Source of the DNA: Candidatus Omnitrophota bacterium
GTDB lineage: Bacteria; Omnitrophota; Gorgyraeia; Gygaellales; Profunditerraquicolaceae
Length of the DNA: 42,249 nt
Assembly: GCA_028717885.1 (NCBI GenBank)
Contig: JAQUMX010000011.1
Coordinates: forward strand, 1-42,249
Direction of reading: 5' to 3'
Part shown: positions 14,586-21,976 of the stretch, in pieces
Layout: each line of letters begins with the position of its first letter
Numbering within the stretch: the first letter of the stretch is position 1
The notes under the pieces: model-generated
The model's input: only the letters and a program-made list of their open reading frames with translations
Database searches by the model: none
Told to the model about the DNA's origin: nothing
Program-made: the position numbers and the translations under genes

Positions 14586-15236
14586 ATGCCTAAACCAATA
14601 CGACGCGTAAAGCTGGTAATTTTCGACCTCGATGGGACGCTGATTGATGCTTTCCCGGCAATAATTCGCAGTTTCAATTTTATTATGCGTAGCTTAGGGT
14701 ATCCTCTTCGGGATGCTTTGACTATCCGCCGGGCAGTGGGCTGGGGTGATAGTAATTTGCTAAAGCCTTTTGTGCCGAAGAAAGATTTACCCCGGGCAGC
14801 CGCGCTTTACCGCAGGCACCATAAACAGGCCTTACTTACCGGGTCCAGGCTTTATCCCGGAGCCAGGAAGCTCCTGGTTTATTTAAAATCAAAAGGGTAT
14901 CAATTGGCGGTTGCCAGCAACCGGCCAACGGCCTTCTCTCAAATAATTATCCGCCGCCATCATTTAAATAAATTTTTTGCCCAGGTTATTTGTGCGGATG
15001 TTTTAAAAAAAGGCAAGCCTCACCCGCAAATCCTTAAAGAGATTATGCGTAAGCTTCGTTTTGCACCCGGTGAAACAGTTTTTGTCGGGGATATGGCTAT
15101 TGATGCCGAAACTGCCAGGCGCGCCAAAGTTAAGGCAATTATCGTATTAAGCGATCCCGGGATGGAAAAAAAGATCCGGTTGGAAAAGCCCTATGATTTG
15201 ATACGCAGGATTAGCTTGTTAGCTAAGCTTGTATAA
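14586..15236 (+). CDS. HAD-superfamily hydrolase, phosphoglycolate phosphatase-like
   Basis: HAD phosphatases use an aspartyl nucleophile to remove phosphate from small metabolites. The 216-residue protein has motif I FDLDGTLID (nucleophile Asp14, acid/base Asp16), a C1-type helical cap (AVGWGDSNLLKPFVP), motif II AVASNRP, motif III Lys in KGKPHPQIL and motif IV VGDMAIDAETA. This layout is that of Gph/PpaX-like enzymes; the substrate is not determinable. The ATG sits directly behind the terminator of the preceding gene and has no good Shine-Dalgarno. Confidence 0.9.
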   Translation: MPKPIRRVKLVIFDLDGTLIDAFPAIIRSFNFIMRSLGYPLRDALTIRRAVGWGDSNLLKPFVPKKDLPRAAALYRRHHKQALLTGSRLYPGARKLLVYLKSKGYQLAVASNRPTAFSQIIIRRHHLNKFFAQVICADVLKKGKPHPQILKEIMRKLRFAPGETVFVGDMAIDAETARRAKVKAIIVLSDPGMEKKIRLEKPYDLIRRISLLAKLV

Positions 15237-15247
15237 GGCATTTAGCC

Positions 15248-15276
15248 TTGACCTGGGGCGATTTTTAGTGTAAAAT
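15248..15276 (+). promoter_or_regulatory. Promoter of the CsgG-like lipoprotein gene
   Basis: TTGACC (15248-15253), a 17-base spacer and TAAAAT (15271-15276). The ATG at 15289 is 12 bases past the -10 with no Shine-Dalgarno, so the leader would be about five bases long. Confidence 0.65.
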
Positions 15277-15288
15277 TAATTAATTTAT

Positions 15289-15954
15289 ATGAGGAAACCT
15301 CTTTTTGTTTTCTATTCTACATGCCTGCTCCTGATTCTTAGCGGATGTGCTACCTTTAAGCCTGGTTCCCAGGCAAAAAATAACTTAAAAATTGCCGCTT
15401 TACCGGCTTATTCCGGGCCAAAGGCAAAAGTTGTGGTGGCGGATTTTGACTTACAGGCGGCAAAAGCAGGCATGGAAGTGGCTGTGGGGTTACGGCAAAT
15501 GCTCCTGGTTGCTTTAAATAACAGCAGCCGTTTTGTTATTATCGACCGCCAGAAAACAGGGGCGGAGGTAGCTAAAAATTCCGATCTTATTCTTACCGCG
15601 ACAGTCACAGAATTCGAGCCGCAATCTTCCGGAGGCAGTGCCGGGATTGGTAGCGGCGGAGGCGCTGCGAATGGTAATTTAGGCGGGTTATTAGGAGCCT
15701 CAGTGAATAAAGCACATCTGGCTCTGGATATCCGGATTGTTGATAGTGCTACTTCCCAGGTTTTAGCAGCTACCCGGGTACAGGGGCAGGCAGCGGATAG
15801 CATGGTTAGTGCTGTAACCGCGGGTAATCTCGGCTTAGGCGATGGCTTAACTGTTTACGCAAGCACGCCGATGGAGCGGGCGATTCGCGTTTGCATCGCA
15901 GAAGCTGTGCGTTTTATTTCTTTAGCTACGCCAGAAAAATACTACAAATATTAA
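15289..15954 (+). CDS. CsgG-family outer-membrane lipoprotein
   Basis: A lipoprotein signal with lipobox LSGC puts the acylated cysteine at residue 20. The mature part matches the CsgG/HfaB fold: AKVVVADFDLQAAKAG, GLRQMLLVALNNSSRFVIIDRQ, a Gly-rich loop (SSGGSAGIGSGGGAANG) in place of the transmembrane hairpin region, then HLALDIRIVDSATSQVLAATRVQG and a terminal helix. CsgG proper forms the curli secretion channel, but many relatives lack curli genes, and none is seen here. The function is therefore open: an oligomeric outer-membrane pore or an envelope-associated protein. Confidence 0.82.
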   Translation: MRKPLFVFYSTCLLLILSGCATFKPGSQAKNNLKIAALPAYSGPKAKVVVADFDLQAAKAGMEVAVGLRQMLLVALNNSSRFVIIDRQKTGAEVAKNSDLILTATVTEFEPQSSGGSAGIGSGGGAANGNLGGLLGASVNKAHLALDIRIVDSATSQVLAATRVQGQAADSMVSAVTAGNLGLGDGLTVYASTPMERAIRVCIAEAVRFISLATPEKYYKY

Positions 15955-15972
15955 TTTAGAAGGAGAGGATAA

Positions 15973-16053
15973 ATGGGTAAAAGGAAACGTAGAGGCAAGC
16001 TTAATTGGCGCTCAAAAAAAGCAAATAAAGGCCGCAGGCCGAATTTAGGATAA
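15973..16053 (+). CDS. 26-residue highly basic peptide, possibly a bTHX-like ribosomal protein
   Basis: This gene is too short for the ORF track. Behind a very good AAGGAGAGG, an ATG at 15973 opens a 26-codon frame, MGKRKRRGKLNWRSKK and then ANKGRRPNLG, ending in TAA at 16053. About half the residues are Lys or Arg. The MGK start, the RRGK block and the late GRRP segment loosely resemble bacterial ribosomal protein bTHX (about 26 residues, MGKGDRRTRRGK in Thermus), but the match is by memory and weak. An RNA-binding role fits the charge. It lies between the CsgG-like gene and a HAD phosphatase, probably in the same transcript. Confidence 0.6.
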   Translation: MGKRKRRGKLNWRSKKANKGRRPNLG

Positions 16054-16062
16054 ACATTTTCC

Positions 16063-16731
16063 ATGCAACGCAGGCTTTCCAGTATTTCTGACTGCAGGGT
16101 TTTTTTTGATTTTGATAACACCCTTACTCCATTCGATGTTTTGGATGACATCGTAAAGCGTTTTTCCATAAATAAAGGATGGGTTTCCTTTGAGCAGGCA
16201 TGGAAAAAAGGCAAAATCGGTTCTCAAGCTTGCCTTGAAGGGCAGTTACGCTCAGTGAGGGTGAACCGGAAGGATCTAGTGCGCTACCTTTCCCGGATTA
16301 AAATCGACCCTACCTTCCATAAGTTTTTCGCGATGTTAAAAAAGGAAGGATTAAGCCCGATTATCTTAAGCGACAGCTTTAAGTTTATTATCGAGGAGAT
16401 TCTGAAAAACAACGGCATCAGAGAAGTCAAAGTATATGCCAATGGTTTAAGGTTTTCCGGAAACAGGCTGGCCCCTTTTTTCCCTTACCGCAATCAGAAG
16501 TGCCCGCGCTGCGCGCACTGTAAAAAGAAAAACTTGCTAAAAAAGGAAGTTAAAGATAAAATAATTATGTATGTCGGGGATGGGCTTTCGGATATCTGCC
16601 CGGCAGAATGTTCCGACATAGTTTTTGCCAAAGGCAGGCTATTGCGGCACTTCAGGGACAAAAAGCGCCTCTGCGTTGCCTTTAATTCTATCGAAGATAT
16701 TCATAACTATTTCCGGGGGTTGGGAAAATGA
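16063..16731 (+). CDS. HAD-superfamily phosphatase, MtnX/SerB-like
   Basis: A 222-residue HAD enzyme with motif I DFDNTLT (Asp16, Asp18), motif II Ser in LSDSFKF, Lys-containing motif III in the KEVKDK region and motif IV VGDGLSDICPAECSD. This last pattern with the following VFAKG is characteristic of the MtnX-like group, which dephosphorylates 2-hydroxy-3-keto-5-methylthiopentenyl-1-phosphate or phosphoserine-type substrates. A CPRCAHCKKKN cluster of cysteines in the cap suggests a bound metal. The stop overlaps the start of the aminotransferase (ATGA), so the two are probably translated together and may act in one pathway. Confidence 0.85.
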   Translation: MQRRLSSISDCRVFFDFDNTLTPFDVLDDIVKRFSINKGWVSFEQAWKKGKIGSQACLEGQLRSVRVNRKDLVRYLSRIKIDPTFHKFFAMLKKEGLSPIILSDSFKFIIEEILKNNGIREVKVYANGLRFSGNRLAPFFPYRNQKCPRCAHCKKKNLLKKEVKDKIIMYVGDGLSDICPAECSDIVFAKGRLLRHFRDKKRLCVAFNSIEDIHNYFRGLGK

Positions 16732-18146
16732 GCCAAAAAGAAAGAACCGAGAAAGAAAAGAAGAACGGCAGGATGAAAGAAGATCCGCTGTTGAAATTGG
16801 AAGCCAGGTATTGTTCCTGGGGCGATACAGTGCATTATGCGGAGAAACTCAATATCTTTAACCGCTCCGAAGGCATATATCTTTATGACCGCGAGGATAC
16901 GCAATTCCTGGATTTACAGATGTGGTATTCTGCGGCTAATTTCGGCTATCGTAATTCCAGGCTCAATGAAGCTTTAAAGAAACAGATCGACACCCTTCCG
17001 CAACTTGCCTGTCAGTACCTGCACGAAGAGAAAATCCATTTAGCTACGAAACTGGCACAAAGGATGGACTTGACTTTTGAGGCAGAAGGCAGGGTGCATT
17101 TTAATGTGGGTGGTTCTGCGGCAATAGAAGATTCTTTAAAGGTCGTACGTAACCACACCAAGAAAAACCTGGTTTTTGCTTTTATGGGCGGATATCACGG
17201 CCGCACGCTTGGCGCTTCCGCCATAACTTCCAGTTACCGTTACCGCGAGAAGTTCGGGCATTTTTCCGACCGGGCAATGTTCATTCCTTATCCGTATTGC
17301 TTCCGTTGCCCCTATGATAAGAAAAAAGGTTTTTGCGACCTATATTGTTTGCAGCAGTTTGAAAGGCTTTTTGAGACGGAATATTATTCAGTGGTGAATA
17401 AAAAGAATAATAATTGCGAGTTCGCCGCTTTTTACGTTGAAGCAGTACAGGGGACAGGCGGCTATATCGTGCCTCCGGCGGAATATTTTAGCGGATTAAA
17501 AGAGATTCTCGACCGTTATAATATTCTTTTGGTCGACGATGAGGTCCAGATGGGGTTCTTCCGTACAGGAAAATTCTGGGCCATCGAGCATTTTAATGTT
17601 GTGCCTGATGTCGTAGTTTTTGGCAAGGCCTTAACTAACGGGTTAAATCCGCTCTCCGGCATCTGGGCAAAAGAAAAATTGATTTCTCCGAATGTCTTCC
17701 CTCCGGGTTCCACGCATTCCACATTTTCCTCGAACCCGCTGGGCACGGCAATTGGCTTAGAAACCATGCGGCTGATCGAAGAATCGGATTTCGCAGTCCA
17801 GGCCCCGAAAAAAGGGGAATATTTCCTTTCTGCTTTAAGGCAGCTGGCAAAGAAATACCCGCAGATGGGGGATGTTTCCGGGCTAGGCCTGGCGCTAAGA
17901 ATCGAAATTTGCCAAAAGGACGGCTTTACTCCGAATAAGGAGCTTACCGACGCCATTACTAATATCGGTTTAAGCGGAAAGCTTGGTACCGGCGGCAAGA
18001 AAAGAGGCTTGGTGCTTGACGTAGGTGGGTATTATAAGAACGTTTTTACTTTAGCGCCTTCACTTTACATTAAAGAAGAAGAGATTGATTTGGCAGTCGA
18101 CCTTTTTGAAGAAGCTTTGAAGAAAGGCATTGCCCTTACCGCTTAA
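16728..18146 (+). CDS. Class III PLP-dependent aminotransferase
   Basis: Class III (omega/acetylornithine-type) aminotransferases move terminal amino groups using pyridoxal phosphate. The 472 residues show the cofactor-binding NVGGSAAIEDSLKVVR, the MGGYHGRTLG helix start, the Asp of LLVDDEVQMGFFRTGKFWA, and the Schiff-base lysine in VVFGKALTNGLNPLSG. A four-cysteine insert (CFRCPYDKKKGFCDLYC) lies before the active-site half, as in several lysine or 4-aminobutyrate-type members. The exact substrate is unclear. The lysine-rich first 15 residues may be non-native; an alternative start is the ATG at about 16773. It is coupled to the HAD phosphatase upstream and converges on the EamA-like pair. 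Confidence 0.88.
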   Translation: MSQKERTEKEKKNGRMKEDPLLKLEARYCSWGDTVHYAEKLNIFNRSEGIYLYDREDTQFLDLQMWYSAANFGYRNSRLNEALKKQIDTLPQLACQYLHEEKIHLATKLAQRMDLTFEAEGRVHFNVGGSAAIEDSLKVVRNHTKKNLVFAFMGGYHGRTLGASAITSSYRYREKFGHFSDRAMFIPYPYCFRCPYDKKKGFCDLYCLQQFERLFETEYYSVVNKKNNNCEFAAFYVEAVQGTGGYIVPPAEYFSGLKEILDRYNILLVDDEVQMGFFRTGKFWAIEHFNVVPDVVVFGKALTNGLNPLSGIWAKEKLISPNVFPPGSTHSTFSSNPLGTAIGLETMRLIEESDFAVQAPKKGEYFLSALRQLAKKYPQMGDVSGLGLALRIEICQKDGFTPNKELTDAITNIGLSGKLGTGGKKRGLVLDVGGYYKNVFTLAPSLYIKEEEIDLAVDLFEEALKKGIALTA

Positions 18147-18161
18147 ATCCTTATTCTGGAA

Positions 18162-18542
18162 TTAGTAGTTGCTCCAGGTAATCAGGATAATTCCTATCAC
18201 TATAAAAATTGTCCCGACCCAGCGCCGCGTTCCTACCTTTTCGTTCAAAAATAATTTTGACCCCAGGGCAATAAAGATGTAATGCATACTGTCTGCGGAG
18301 AAGGCGTAATTCAAGTCCGCTTTAGAGAGGACAAAAAGCCAGATGCATAACGAGAGGGTACAGAAGATAAATCCGATCCATACTTTAGGCAGGGAGATCA
18401 GTTGTTTGATAAAAGTAGCCACCTGGGAAACGCTTTTAATATTGAAATCCAGGGAATTGATCGAAGTTTTTAAAAAAAGCTGATTGATGGTATCAAAAAG
18501 GCTGGTAAGGATAATCAGGAATAGGATAAAAAATACGCTCAT
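18162..18542 (-). CDS. EamA/SMR-like four-helix membrane protein, second of a pair
   Basis: A 126-residue protein with four predicted membrane helices and the small multidrug resistance/EamA half-transporter pattern (terminal GTIFIVIGIILITW). Its ATG overlaps the stop of the companion gene at 18539-18955, and the two proteins are similar in size but differ in sequence. Such paired genes usually make heterodimers, as in ArnE/ArnF, the undecaprenyl-phosphate-aminoarabinose flippase. The neighbouring DegT-type aminotransferase belongs to the same superfamily as ArnB, but the rest of an Arn pathway is absent, so a lipid-linked sugar role is only a suggestion. Confidence 0.75.
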   Translation of the reverse strand: MSVFFILFLIILTSLFDTINQLFLKTSINSLDFNIKSVSQVATFIKQLISLPKVWIGFIFCTLSLCIWLFVLSKADLNYAFSADSMHYIFIALGSKLFLNEKVGTRRWVGTIFIVIGIILITWSNY

Positions 18543-18955
18543 GTGATAACGATTTCCTTATGTTTTGTGCTCGTAGAAACGATAATTACTCCCGTAAGGA
18601 TAAAGGCAATCCCTGTCCAGTCGAGAAAAGTCATCTGTTCGCCAAGAAAAAAAATAGATACCAGCGGTACTAGAATGTAGCTAAAACTGCAGATTGGCAC
18701 GGCTACACTTAGGTCGATTTTAGAGAGGATGGTTGACCAGATCACGAAGGTAATGAAAACTGAGCCTAATCCCAGCCAAAGAAAACCGGATAAGACCACT
18801 TCTTTGAGGAAAAAGAAGACATCGTTGAACTTGGTAATCATGAAACTGCTTTCCGGAATAGCACTTTTTTTAAAGCAATATTGAGTCAAAGTTTCCAGAA
18901 AATCAGTTACAACGAGAAAAAATAAGAGTTTTAGGGTAATTCTGTTCTTGGGCAT
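18539..18955 (-). CDS. EamA/SMR-like four-helix membrane protein, first of a pair
   Basis: A 138-residue, four-helix protein: LKLLFFLVVTDFLETLTQY, then GFLWLGLGSVFITFVIWSTILSKIDLS, PICSFSYILVPLVSIFFLGEQM and WTGIAFILTGVIIV. The loop VPICSFSYILVPL matches the EamA fold, where drug/metabolite transporters have two such repeats in one chain. Split into two genes overlapping by four bases, it should work as a heterodimer with 18162-18542. It is transcribed divergently from the DegT-type aminotransferase across about 110 bases. Confidence 0.75.
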   Translation of the reverse strand: MPKNRITLKLLFFLVVTDFLETLTQYCFKKSAIPESSFMITKFNDVFFFLKEVVLSGFLWLGLGSVFITFVIWSTILSKIDLSVAVPICSFSYILVPLVSIFFLGEQMTFLDWTGIAFILTGVIIVSTSTKHKEIVIT

Positions 18956-18983
18956 TGGTTTTTTAAAGGCAAAAATAAAAAAC

Positions 18984-19012
18984 TTGCGTAAAAAGATAAT
19001 CTATCATAGAAT
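18984..19012 (+). promoter_or_regulatory. Candidate promoter of the DegT-type aminotransferase gene
   Basis: TTGCGT (18984-18989), a 17-base spacer and TAGAAT (19007-19012). The GTG start at 19067 leaves a leader of about 45 bases. It lies in the divergent spacer with the EamA pair. Confidence 0.5.
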
Positions 19013-19066
19013 AAGTTTGAATTTAAGTAAAGCAATATTTGTTGTTACGCCGTCAAAATATACCAG

Positions 19067-20287
19067 GTGAGCATATTCCGAGAAGTCCCGCCTACCGCAG
19101 GTTTTCCCCTCTACTGGAGCGACCTGTTCTCTCTGTTTAAATTCGGCCACGATAGCGCAAGTTTAGAAGATGATTTTAAAAAGTATTTGGGGGTAAATTT
19201 CGCCGAGGTCGCTTATTCCGGCACAGCCTCTTTTTATTTTATCCTGGAAGGATTGAAAGAAATCTCCTCCAATAAGGCTGTAATTATCCCGGCTTTTGTC
19301 TGTCCGTTAGTGCCTTTGGCTATTAGCCGGGCGGGTTTAAAGGTAGAAATTTGCGATATCCAGCCGGATAATTTTAATTTCGATTACGATGCATTGGAAA
19401 AACTTTGTGCTCAAAACGATGTGTTGGCAATAGTGGCAGTGCATTTGGCTGGCCTGGCAATAGATTTGGATAAGCTTAAAAGTCTCGCAGAAAAATACGG
19501 TATTTTTCTGATTGAGGATTGCGCGCAAAGCCTGGGGGCAGAATATAAAGGGAAAAAAATCGGCACATTCGGCGACTTCGCTTTTTACAGCCTCTGCCGC
19601 GGTAAAGGCCTGACTATCTATGAGGGCGGGGTGTTGGTTACAAAAAATGAAGCCCACGCGAAAATTATCGAGGAAAAAAAAGAGAAAATTGCGCGGGAAG
19701 CTTCATTTTCGGAAACCATAAAAATCCTGGAGCTTTTTGGCTACGCCTTGCTTTACCGGCCCTTCGGTTTCTGGTTTATTTTCCGCCTGCCGCAGATTTT
19801 TTGGAAGCTGCAGGGTAATAAGCTTAAGGCGGCAATCGAAGAATTCGACGAGAATTTCCCCCTGCATCGGGTCTCGAACTTGCGTAAAGGTATCGGGCAT
19901 TTTAGTTTTCACCGCCTTGAAGAAATGATAAAAGGGCAAAGGCAAAAGGCAAATTATTACCTGAGGGGCTTAAAGGGGGTAAAAGGAGTGCAGGCAATTA
20001 CGTCTCCGGCCTTAGGAAGCGGGGCTTATCCTTATTTAACTTTGCTGTTTAGCCATCCGCAGCAACGCAACCGCTTTTTGGCAAAGCATGAAGACAGCGG
20101 GCTGGGGGTTTCAGTGATTTATACCGGTACGGTGAATAACTATCCCTATATTAAGGAAATTCTGCCTGAAGGCAAGTTCCCTAATGCTAAATCGCTTTGC
20201 GAGAGGCACCTTACCTTATCCACTAGTGTCTTCCTGAAACGCTCTGAGCAGGACCGTTTAATCGAGGAATTGCGCAATTTCGAGTAA
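19067..20287 (+). CDS. DegT/DnrJ/EryC1/StrS-family aminotransferase
   Basis: These PLP enzymes usually aminate nucleotide-linked keto sugars for surface polysaccharides or glycolipids. The 406-residue protein shows YSGTASFYFILEGL, the VIIPAFVCPLVPLAI strand, VHLAGLAIDLDKL, the catalytic LIEDCAQSLGAEYKGKKIGTFGDFAFYSLCRGKGLT with the Schiff-base lysine, and EGGVLVT. The stretch after the lysine is longer than usual and contains an aromatic, membrane-like segment (ALLYRPFGFWFIFRLPQIFW). The start codon is GTG at 19067 with a weak CCAGG upstream. The partner EamA/ArnEF-like pair is divergent, consistent with a surface glycan or lipid modification role. Confidence 0.85.
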   Translation: MSIFREVPPTAGFPLYWSDLFSLFKFGHDSASLEDDFKKYLGVNFAEVAYSGTASFYFILEGLKEISSNKAVIIPAFVCPLVPLAISRAGLKVEICDIQPDNFNFDYDALEKLCAQNDVLAIVAVHLAGLAIDLDKLKSLAEKYGIFLIEDCAQSLGAEYKGKKIGTFGDFAFYSLCRGKGLTIYEGGVLVTKNEAHAKIIEEKKEKIAREASFSETIKILELFGYALLYRPFGFWFIFRLPQIFWKLQGNKLKAAIEEFDENFPLHRVSNLRKGIGHFSFHRLEEMIKGQRQKANYYLRGLKGVKGVQAITSPALGSGAYPYLTLLFSHPQQRNRFLAKHEDSGLGVSVIYTGTVNNYPYIKEILPEGKFPNAKSLCERHLTLSTSVFLKRSEQDRLIEELRNFE

Positions 20288-20293
20288 GAATTA

Positions 20294-20321
20294 TTGCAAA
20301 AGCCCGATTCTATGCTAAAAT
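20294..20321 (+). promoter_or_regulatory. Promoter of the AllA-like gene, probably leaderless
   Basis: TTGCAA (20294-20299), a 16-base spacer ending in an extended -10 TGC, and TAAAAT (20316-20321). Seven bases separate the -10 from the ATG at 20329 and there is no Shine-Dalgarno, so transcription is predicted to start at or next to the A of the ATG. Confidence 0.7.
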
Positions 20322-20328
20322 CTTATTT

Positions 20329-20751
20329 ATGTTACGCAAAGAAAAAATCAATGCCGGGAATTTCAGGTATTTTGGAAAGATAATAGAGTATCCTCAGAAA
20401 AGTTCCGCCAATAAAAATAAGAACCTTTTCTGTAAGGTAGTCACAGAGCCGGGAAAAACAGGCTGGAGGATCGCTTATCTGGTAGTAAGGGATAAGGCTA
20501 TTGACCGGCTGGAAAGGCATGCAGGCACTTACGAAAGCTTTGAGCCGGTAAAGGGAAAAACCCTTTTATACCTGGCAAAAGGCAAATCAAAACGGGCTTT
20601 GCGCTGTTTTTATTTAGACCGGCCGGTAGTAGTAAAAAAGGGCACTTGGCACGGGGTAGTGGCTTTAGATAAAGAAGCGGAAATCAAGATTACAGAGAAT
20701 GCAAAGGTAAAATCAGAATATTGGCGTTTAGGGTTTTGCTTAAAGGGGTAG
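20329..20751 (+). CDS. Cupin-fold protein resembling ureidoglycolate lyase (AllA) family
   Basis: The 140-residue protein has the spaced signatures of the AllA family: LERHAGTYESFEPVKGKTLLYLA and then VVKKGTWHGVVAL, where the RH and WH histidines are the usual conserved positions. AllA releases urea from ureidoglycolate in allantoin breakdown, but no other allantoin or purine gene is nearby, so the real substrate may differ. It is probably the first gene of a unit continuing into the STAS-PilZ gene three bases downstream. Confidence 0.65.
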   Translation: MLRKEKINAGNFRYFGKIIEYPQKSSANKNKNLFCKVVTEPGKTGWRIAYLVVRDKAIDRLERHAGTYESFEPVKGKTLLYLAKGKSKRALRCFYLDRPVVVKKGTWHGVVALDKEAEIKITENAKVKSEYWRLGFCLKG

Positions 20752-20754
20752 ATA

Positions 20755-21480
20755 ATGGAGATCAGGGCGCGGACCAAAGGAAATGTGATTGTTTTGGACT
20801 TATTCGGCAGGATCGATGTGGATGCCGCTAATTTGGTGGAAGCCGTAGGCCAGTGTGTACGCGACGGATATATAGATGTAGTTTTTAATTTCGAAGAAGT
20901 AGATTTTATCGATTATCTCGGCGTATCTGCAATTGCCCTGGCATACCGGGAAATTATCAATTATAACGGAAGGTTAAAATTCGTAAATATCCCAACCCAC
21001 CTGAAGAATATTTTTTCTGTTACCGGATTAGACAGGGTAATCGATAGTTGCGCTACGGAAGAGCTGGCGATCTCCATGCTTAAGGAAGACAAGGTTATCG
21101 AGAATATCAAAAAGATGCAGCTAAGAAGGCGTTTTAAGCGGCTGCCTATTGATATTAAAGTAGAATTAAAGAACAAGTACGAAAAAAGCCCTACTTGTTT
21201 TAAGGTGGATATTTTGAATTTAAGCGCAATCGGCGCCTATATTTTTGGCTGCGATAAATTCAAGCTCGGAGATGAGGTAATCCTAAAATTTAAACTTCCC
21301 CCAAAAAACGAAGAACTTGAATTACAGGCAAAGGTAGTGTGGCTGCCGGATAAACAGATTCAGCTGCACTTGCAGCCGGGCATGGGCGTTGAATTTATGC
21401 ACTTGGCCCAGCCGGTCCAGGAGAAGATCATCGAATTTATCGACCGCAATGTCTCAAGCCTCTCCTCCGATGAAGATTAG
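20755..21480 (+). CDS. STAS-PilZ fusion protein, candidate c-di-GMP effector
   Basis: The first 105 residues or so form a STAS domain like anti-sigma-factor antagonists (VIVLDLFGRIDVDAANLVEAV, VVFNFEEVDFIDYLGVSAIALA). At the phosphorylation loop, SpoIIAA has DSSGLG but this protein has D53-Y-L-G-V-S, so the phosphoacceptor serine is replaced by Leu55. Residues 124-235 form a PilZ domain with the c-di-GMP motifs RxxxR (R125-R129) and NxSxxG (N155-S157-G160), ending PGMGVEFMHL. Both c-di-GMP motifs are intact, so ligand binding is likely while phospho-switching is not. It could couple c-di-GMP to a partner-switching protein. It follows AGGGG of the preceding operon gene. Confidence 0.88.
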   Translation: MEIRARTKGNVIVLDLFGRIDVDAANLVEAVGQCVRDGYIDVVFNFEEVDFIDYLGVSAIALAYREIINYNGRLKFVNIPTHLKNIFSVTGLDRVIDSCATEELAISMLKEDKVIENIKKMQLRRRFKRLPIDIKVELKNKYEKSPTCFKVDILNLSAIGAYIFGCDKFKLGDEVILKFKLPPKNEELELQAKVVWLPDKQIQLHLQPGMGVEFMHLAQPVQEKIIEFIDRNVSSLSSDED

Positions 21481-21781
21481 GCCGCAGGCGAAAATCCAGC
21501 AGGAAAAAATCCAGGTCGGAGAGAAATATATCCAAGCATGCCTGGTGCCTTTTTTCGCAAAGAACCTGATTGTTTTGTTAGGCGAGAAAGGTTATGTGAT
21601 GTGCGGCTACCTGGATCTTACAGTGGCAGAAAAATTTTCCGACCCGGCAGTGAGGATTGTTGGTGTTTCGACCATCCAAGAGGCGCTGGGGACAAAAGTT
21701 GACGGATGCACTGCTGCGGCACGGGAATTAGGGATACACAAGGATCAACCTATCAGCGAAGTTTTAAAATTGATTGTTTAA
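21470..21781 (+). CDS. DUF1805 family protein
   Basis: About 103 residues matching DUF1805: FFAKNLIVLLGEKGYVMCGYLDL, then GVSTIQEALGTKVDGCTAAARELGIHKDQPISEVLKL. The family is common in archaea and some bacteria with no established function. The track ORF starts at 21389 inside the previous gene; I prefer ATG 21470, which overlaps the STAS-PilZ stop, with ATG 21449 as an alternative. Coupled translation with the STAS-PilZ gene is likely. Confidence 0.75.
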   Translation: MKIRPQAKIQQEKIQVGEKYIQACLVPFFAKNLIVLLGEKGYVMCGYLDLTVAEKFSDPAVRIVGVSTIQEALGTKVDGCTAAARELGIHKDQPISEVLKLIV

Positions 21782-21796
21782 TAAAGGAGGTTTACG

Positions 21797-21976
21797 ATGA
21801 CTCCCGTGGAAGCATTGGAAATAGCCCTCTCTAAAGAAGAAGGCTCGATTAAATTGTACCGCCGTTTTTCCGAAGAGCACCCTGCGATCAAGGAATTGTT
21901 ATTGTCCCTGCTCAATGAAGAAGAAAAGCATAAGAAGCTTATCGAAGGAAAGATCGTAGCCCTTACCACTAAGTAA
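21797..21976 (+). CDS. Mini ferritin-like/rubrerythrin-type protein (59 residues)
   Basis: This gene is below the ORF-track cutoff. A strong AAAGGAGG precedes ATG 21797. The product has two helices: VEALEIALSKEEGSIKLYRRFSEEHP and IKELLLSLLNEEEKHKKLIEGKI. The E..E and EExxH pattern is that of half a rubrerythrin four-helix bundle. Two such chains would dimerise to complete a diiron site. A role in oxidative-stress protection is inferred from family only. The gene ends eight bases past the stop of ispH on the other strand, so the two genes overlap tail to tail. Confidence 0.75.
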   Translation: MTPVEALEIALSKEEGSIKLYRRFSEEHPAIKELLLSLLNEEEKHKKLIEGKIVALTTK

